From: Saccharum officinarum
Taxonomy: Eukaryota; Streptophyta; Magnoliopsida; Poales; Poaceae
Assembly (NCBI GenBank): GCA_020631735.1
Contig: CM036201.1
Coordinates: forward strand, 73,918,353 to 73,982,352
DNA: 64,000 nt
Direction: 5' to 3'
The position numbers were made by a program, and so were the translations under genes. Of this stretch, positions 60,592-64,000 are shown in pieces (the stretch's first letter is position 1; each line of letters starts with the position of its first letter). The notes beneath the pieces were generated by a model, which worked only from the letters and a program-made list of their open reading frames with translations, was not told where the DNA came from and searched no databases.

Positions 60592-62620
60592 ACCTCACCA
60601 ACTCTAGAAGCTCAGCTAACTCCTTGGTGAGGATTTCTCCTTTATACTAAGCGTATCTTTCTCTAGTTTGTCTTCTTCAACCAAATGCTCTATTGACCCT
60701 TCCAACCCAGAACGTGCTTCTAAAACCAACTGTGTTTCAACCTCCATTTCCATCTTCTTTGTTTCTAGTAACTCCATTGATGTTTGCCACCCTTCTATTT
60801 CTTTTGAGGATAATTCTTTTGCTTGCTTGCTCTCTGAATTAGCATGTTCATTGGCATCCTAAGAAAGGTAGAGTTTTACAAATTAAGATAAAAGAGTAGA
60901 AGCCATTGCAATTGTACCATAAATAGCAATTGGTTGTTTAGTTTGTGCTGAAGAACATCGTATGTTGTGTCGACTTTTAACTGTGGTTTTGGGCACCAGA
61001 TGGTTGCAGCAAGTTACATAACAGGAAGAAAAGATATATTGAACAAAGCTATGTGATGCAGCACAAGGATCTAATTTGGAAACTTAAGCAACAACGAGTC
61101 CCATGTAAAATAGTAATATGTATCTTTTCAATCATATAGGATAGCTCACTTTTGTAACCTGTAGTCAAAAGGTTGGAAATATTATCTTGTTTAAAACTTT
61201 TTGCCAATAATTACATAGTATACATAGTGGATGACTATTCCTTGGAGCATCAACAAAAATTGCATGCAATACTGCACACATAATATGATAGGAAGTTCCA
61301 GAATTTACACATTCTATCTTGTGTTGAAAATTAGCCCCTTGCTAAATCATGTTCATAATTATTCTTCAAATCAAACAAAGAAAAAATCACACCAAGATTA
61401 AGGTAAAAACTGTAAACATGATATATGATTAGCCAGAATTCATATTTGAGTGTGGAAATTCAGACGCCTATTTATTTCTTACTTTAATTTAATGTTTGAG
61501 CAATGGTTGTTTGGAGCTACAATTCTATGCGAAGTTAAAACAATACTGACAAAGCTAATTTACCTTTGCAAATTGCTCCAGAAGGGCAGCAGCTTCCTCC
61601 TCTGCAGCAATGCGAGACTCAAGCACCTCCTGCAGCTCCGAATCCACTGAATCATAGTCAAGCTCAGCATCACGCAGCGCCGTCAACAGCCGATCCTTCT
61701 CCTTCTCGAGCACGGCGAGGGAGTCACTGATCCTCTCTGCCCTTTCAAAGTCCTCAGCCTCACAGGCCTCCTCCAGCTCCCTCTCCAAATCCTTGTGCCT
61801 GGATGCCACCGAGGCCGCCTCCTCCGCCACCTTCCTCCGCCGGCCAGCCAGAAGCCTCCTCTTGGCAGCCACGGCAGCAGCCTTCTGCTGGATGGAGTCG
61901 AGCTTGCCGGAGATTTGGGATCTGAGGAGAGCCAGCCTCTCCTCGATCCCCAAGGCTGCAACTCCAGCATCTTCATCCTCTTTCCCATCATCGTCCTCCT
62001 CCTTTGCCGCCTCCTCTACACGCGGTGAATTGGTATCCACATTCACCGCCTCCGTGTGCGCCTCGTAGCCGTTGACATGGACATCGACTTGCCGATCAGG
62101 GAGCTGGTCGAGGGTACGGGTAGCGTCCAGGAAGGCAATACTACTAGCGGAGATCGCAGCAGCTGCTGCGGAGGCGAGAGCCGTCGCAGGAGGGGAGGGC
62201 GGCGCTGGCTGCGGCGAGCGGCCGTACCCGATGCGCACGGCTCGCTTCTTCTTGCGGAGCGACGAGGAGGACGGTTGCCGTGAGAGCGCCGCGGCAGGGG
62301 CTGGCGCCGCGTGGCTCCGATCCTCGCCTTGCGGGGGCAGGGGCGGGGGCGGGGGCGGGGCTGCTCTAGCGAGGGCGGCTCCTGCGGGGCGAGGAGGGTG
62401 AGATCGGAGAAGAGGTCCTCGTCGAGCGGCGGTGGCGCGGACGAGGCAGCGTCGGCGTCGGGTGGCAGCTCGGGGACGGGAGCGGGGCGGGGGCGGAGGC
62501 AGGGACAGGGGCAGGGACCGACTCCTCGGCGGCGGCGGGTTCTGGCGCGAAGAGGACCATGCCCTCGAAGAGCGAGCTGCCGTCTTCGCCGCCTCCCCAC
62601 CCATCGTCCTGGGACGCCAT
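60592..62620 (-). CDS. Coiled-coil UVR-domain protein, 5' half (partial)
   Basis: Exon 1 is 62620-61564 and exon 2 runs from 60858 into the gap. The start is MASQDDGWGGGEDGSSLFEG, placed at 62620. The N-terminal 150 residues are Pro/Ala-rich; the frame must shift twice to follow the coding signal (near 62490 and near 62350, both in C/G-only repeats), so two small indels or base-call errors are likely. After KKKRAVRIGYGR come an acidic region and a UVR-like helical hairpin (LEEACEAEDFERAERISDSL). Exon 2 continues DANEHANSESKQAKELSSKE. Its last 146 bases equal the first 147 of the window in reverse complement except for one indel and two substitutions; the missing A shifts the frame here. Confidence 0.8.
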
Positions 62621-62777
62621 CGCCGCTGGCGCCTGACCAATCGGTGGCTGACGGATCGGGAAGAGTAAGACGACTACAAGGTGGACGGTGGAGTGGACTG
62701 AGCAATGGATGTGCCGTGGGCGACGCCGCCGCCGCTGCGTGCGTTGTTAGCGATTGAGTATGAGTCATCGAGATCAT

Positions 62778-64000
62778 GGAGGAGACTAATGCTGTCTGTA
62801 ATGGACGATCTGCCGGATGATTAGACTGTCCGATGTAGTTACTTTTTCGCGTGACTTTATTAGATCATGGAGGAAGAGTAATCCGTGTGGTAATCGCCGT
62901 GATCTGGCAACCGAGTCTGTCACGGGGTTACCTTTGTCGCGTACTACCACGGAACTGCTTCGGATGAGGAGGACGACGATGAACTGCCTGCCTGCGTTGC
63001 AAGGCTTACGTGGACTGCTTCTCTTAAACCACATTTTCTCCTGTTTTCATCTAAAAACTAAGGTCCTTATATATATATATGTAAGATCCAGTCCAGATGA
63101 AATTCATCTAAAATTCCTGTTTTTCACATTTTTCTCCTGTGAAAATAAACTGATTCATCTAAAATTCATATATGATTCCTATGAAATTTCTACGTTACAA
63201 CCGGGGAAATCGTCCTTGTTTGCTTGGAAACAGCAAACTCTGCTAGTCCATGCCAGGAATTTCATTCTTTGCTTCCTGTGTAGGATCATTAGGTACCATA
63301 AGCATCCGTTGTCAGAACTGGACGGTGTTTCATTTCACACAAACAGAGAAAGCCTCTTTACGTGAAGTTCCAAATTCTAGCAGGAACAGGGAAAAAAAAA
63401 CCTTGCTTGCATTTCAGGTGGAACTTCAATCGGTGAGATTCCGAAGGCAATCCTCATTTTCAAGGCCCTGGCCCCTGGCTATAGTCAAGGATCTTACAAG
63501 AATTACAATAATCCGCTGTATACTTTCCACGCATCTGTGAGAAAGCCTGAACAAACTTGTTTCATGAAAACCCTAGCCCCATTAACACCGACTCCTGAAT
63601 GATGGAAAACAATGGCTAGAACTTCATTTCATTTCCCACGGATGCAAATGTAACCACTGTTTATGCTAAAATAGAACGAGTCGACAACAGAATAATGGGC
63701 ATCATAACATGTACACCTACAGCTGCATCGGCCAACAAATAGCAAAACACACCTGTACACAAGACACGGCTGCTATCGACAGTCTATGCATACACGATCA
63801 AAATAATAGGGAGTGCAGAGGACACCTGACAGACTCCTGTGTTTCCTCTACTTCAGGTTCAAACGGCGCATCATGCAAATGATCTAGTATTACAGGCAAT
63901 GTTAAACAGAGCCAATAGGACAAGCATATTTCATCTGTGTACTCATGGGATTCGATCCCTCTGCGCGCCAGGTGGAGCTGCTGGCATTGGGAACGGACAA
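62778..64000. other. Upstream region, no gene recognised
   Basis: Promoter side of the UVR-domain gene, then AT-rich DNA. At the window edge the minus strand is open from 64000 to a TAA at 63902-63904 with unremarkable sequence. It could be the last codons or the 3' UTR of a gene outside the window. Confidence 0.3.

Noticed and set aside
63902..64000. Open minus-strand frame at the window edge
   Set aside because: Only 32 codons, no recognisable sequence; cannot be separated from 3' UTR.

Overview
This is nuclear plant DNA, most likely from a panicoid grass of the Andropogoneae type (sorghum, sugarcane, Miscanthus and relatives). The evidence is GC-rich intron-containing genes, grass-type MITEs (Stowaway with a TA target duplication, PIF/Harbinger-like copies with TAA or TTA), SIRE-like solo LTRs, a long-LTR Tekay-like element and a Tat/Retand-type Ty3 retrotransposon. 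The species is an inference; the grass assignment is well supported. I see no rRNA, tRNA, CRISPR or prokaryotic operon.

Layout. 1-1268 holds the 3' half of a coiled-coil UVR-domain gene (+). 2071-3765 is a five-exon NADPH reductase of the cinnamoyl-CoA reductase / tetraketide pyrone reductase family (+). 6114-7118 is an intronless mTERF gene (+). 7531-11309 is an eleven-exon DUF547 / MIP1-leucine-zipper gene (-). 11310-16834 is intergenic, with several MITEs and an AT microsatellite. 16835-19653 is a two-exon bacterial-type ribosomal protein S17 gene (-). 20160-43230 is a transposon nest. A low-complexity DNA repeat was split by a Tekay-like LTR (20888-42747). That LTR was in turn invaded by a 13.4 kb Tat-type element (22783-36198, coding strand minus, with a spliced antisense ORF on plus) and by a SIRE-like solo LTR (38911-41115). 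43607-45575 is a second SIRE-like solo LTR. 46014-46944 is a Ty1/copia remnant and 48016-48845 a non-autonomous MULE. 50000-52531 is a decayed LHT-type amino-acid transporter gene. 54033-54287 is a hAT MITE and 55033-56076 an intact single-exon cytosolic sulfotransferase (+). 56077-60491 is AT-rich and carries broken gene fragments, two ERECTA-like LRR exons and two exons of an IDM1-like PHD/acetyltransferase gene, all on minus. A 100-N scaffold gap follows at 60492-60591. 60592-62620 holds the 5' half of the same UVR gene that begins the window, but on minus.

The most consequential observation is that last one. The two halves of a single gene lie in opposite orientation at the two ends of the window and share about 146 bp of nearly identical exon. 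A misoriented contig (1-60491) is the simplest explanation. The rest is a well-preserved record of nested transposition in which target duplications, and one natural empty site, fix the order of events. I did not find a convincing new biological system. The best leads are the antisense ORF of the Tat element with its own TATA box and upstream repeat array, the palindromic GC-rich array in the SIRE-like LTRs, and the multi-gene fragment cluster next to the gap.
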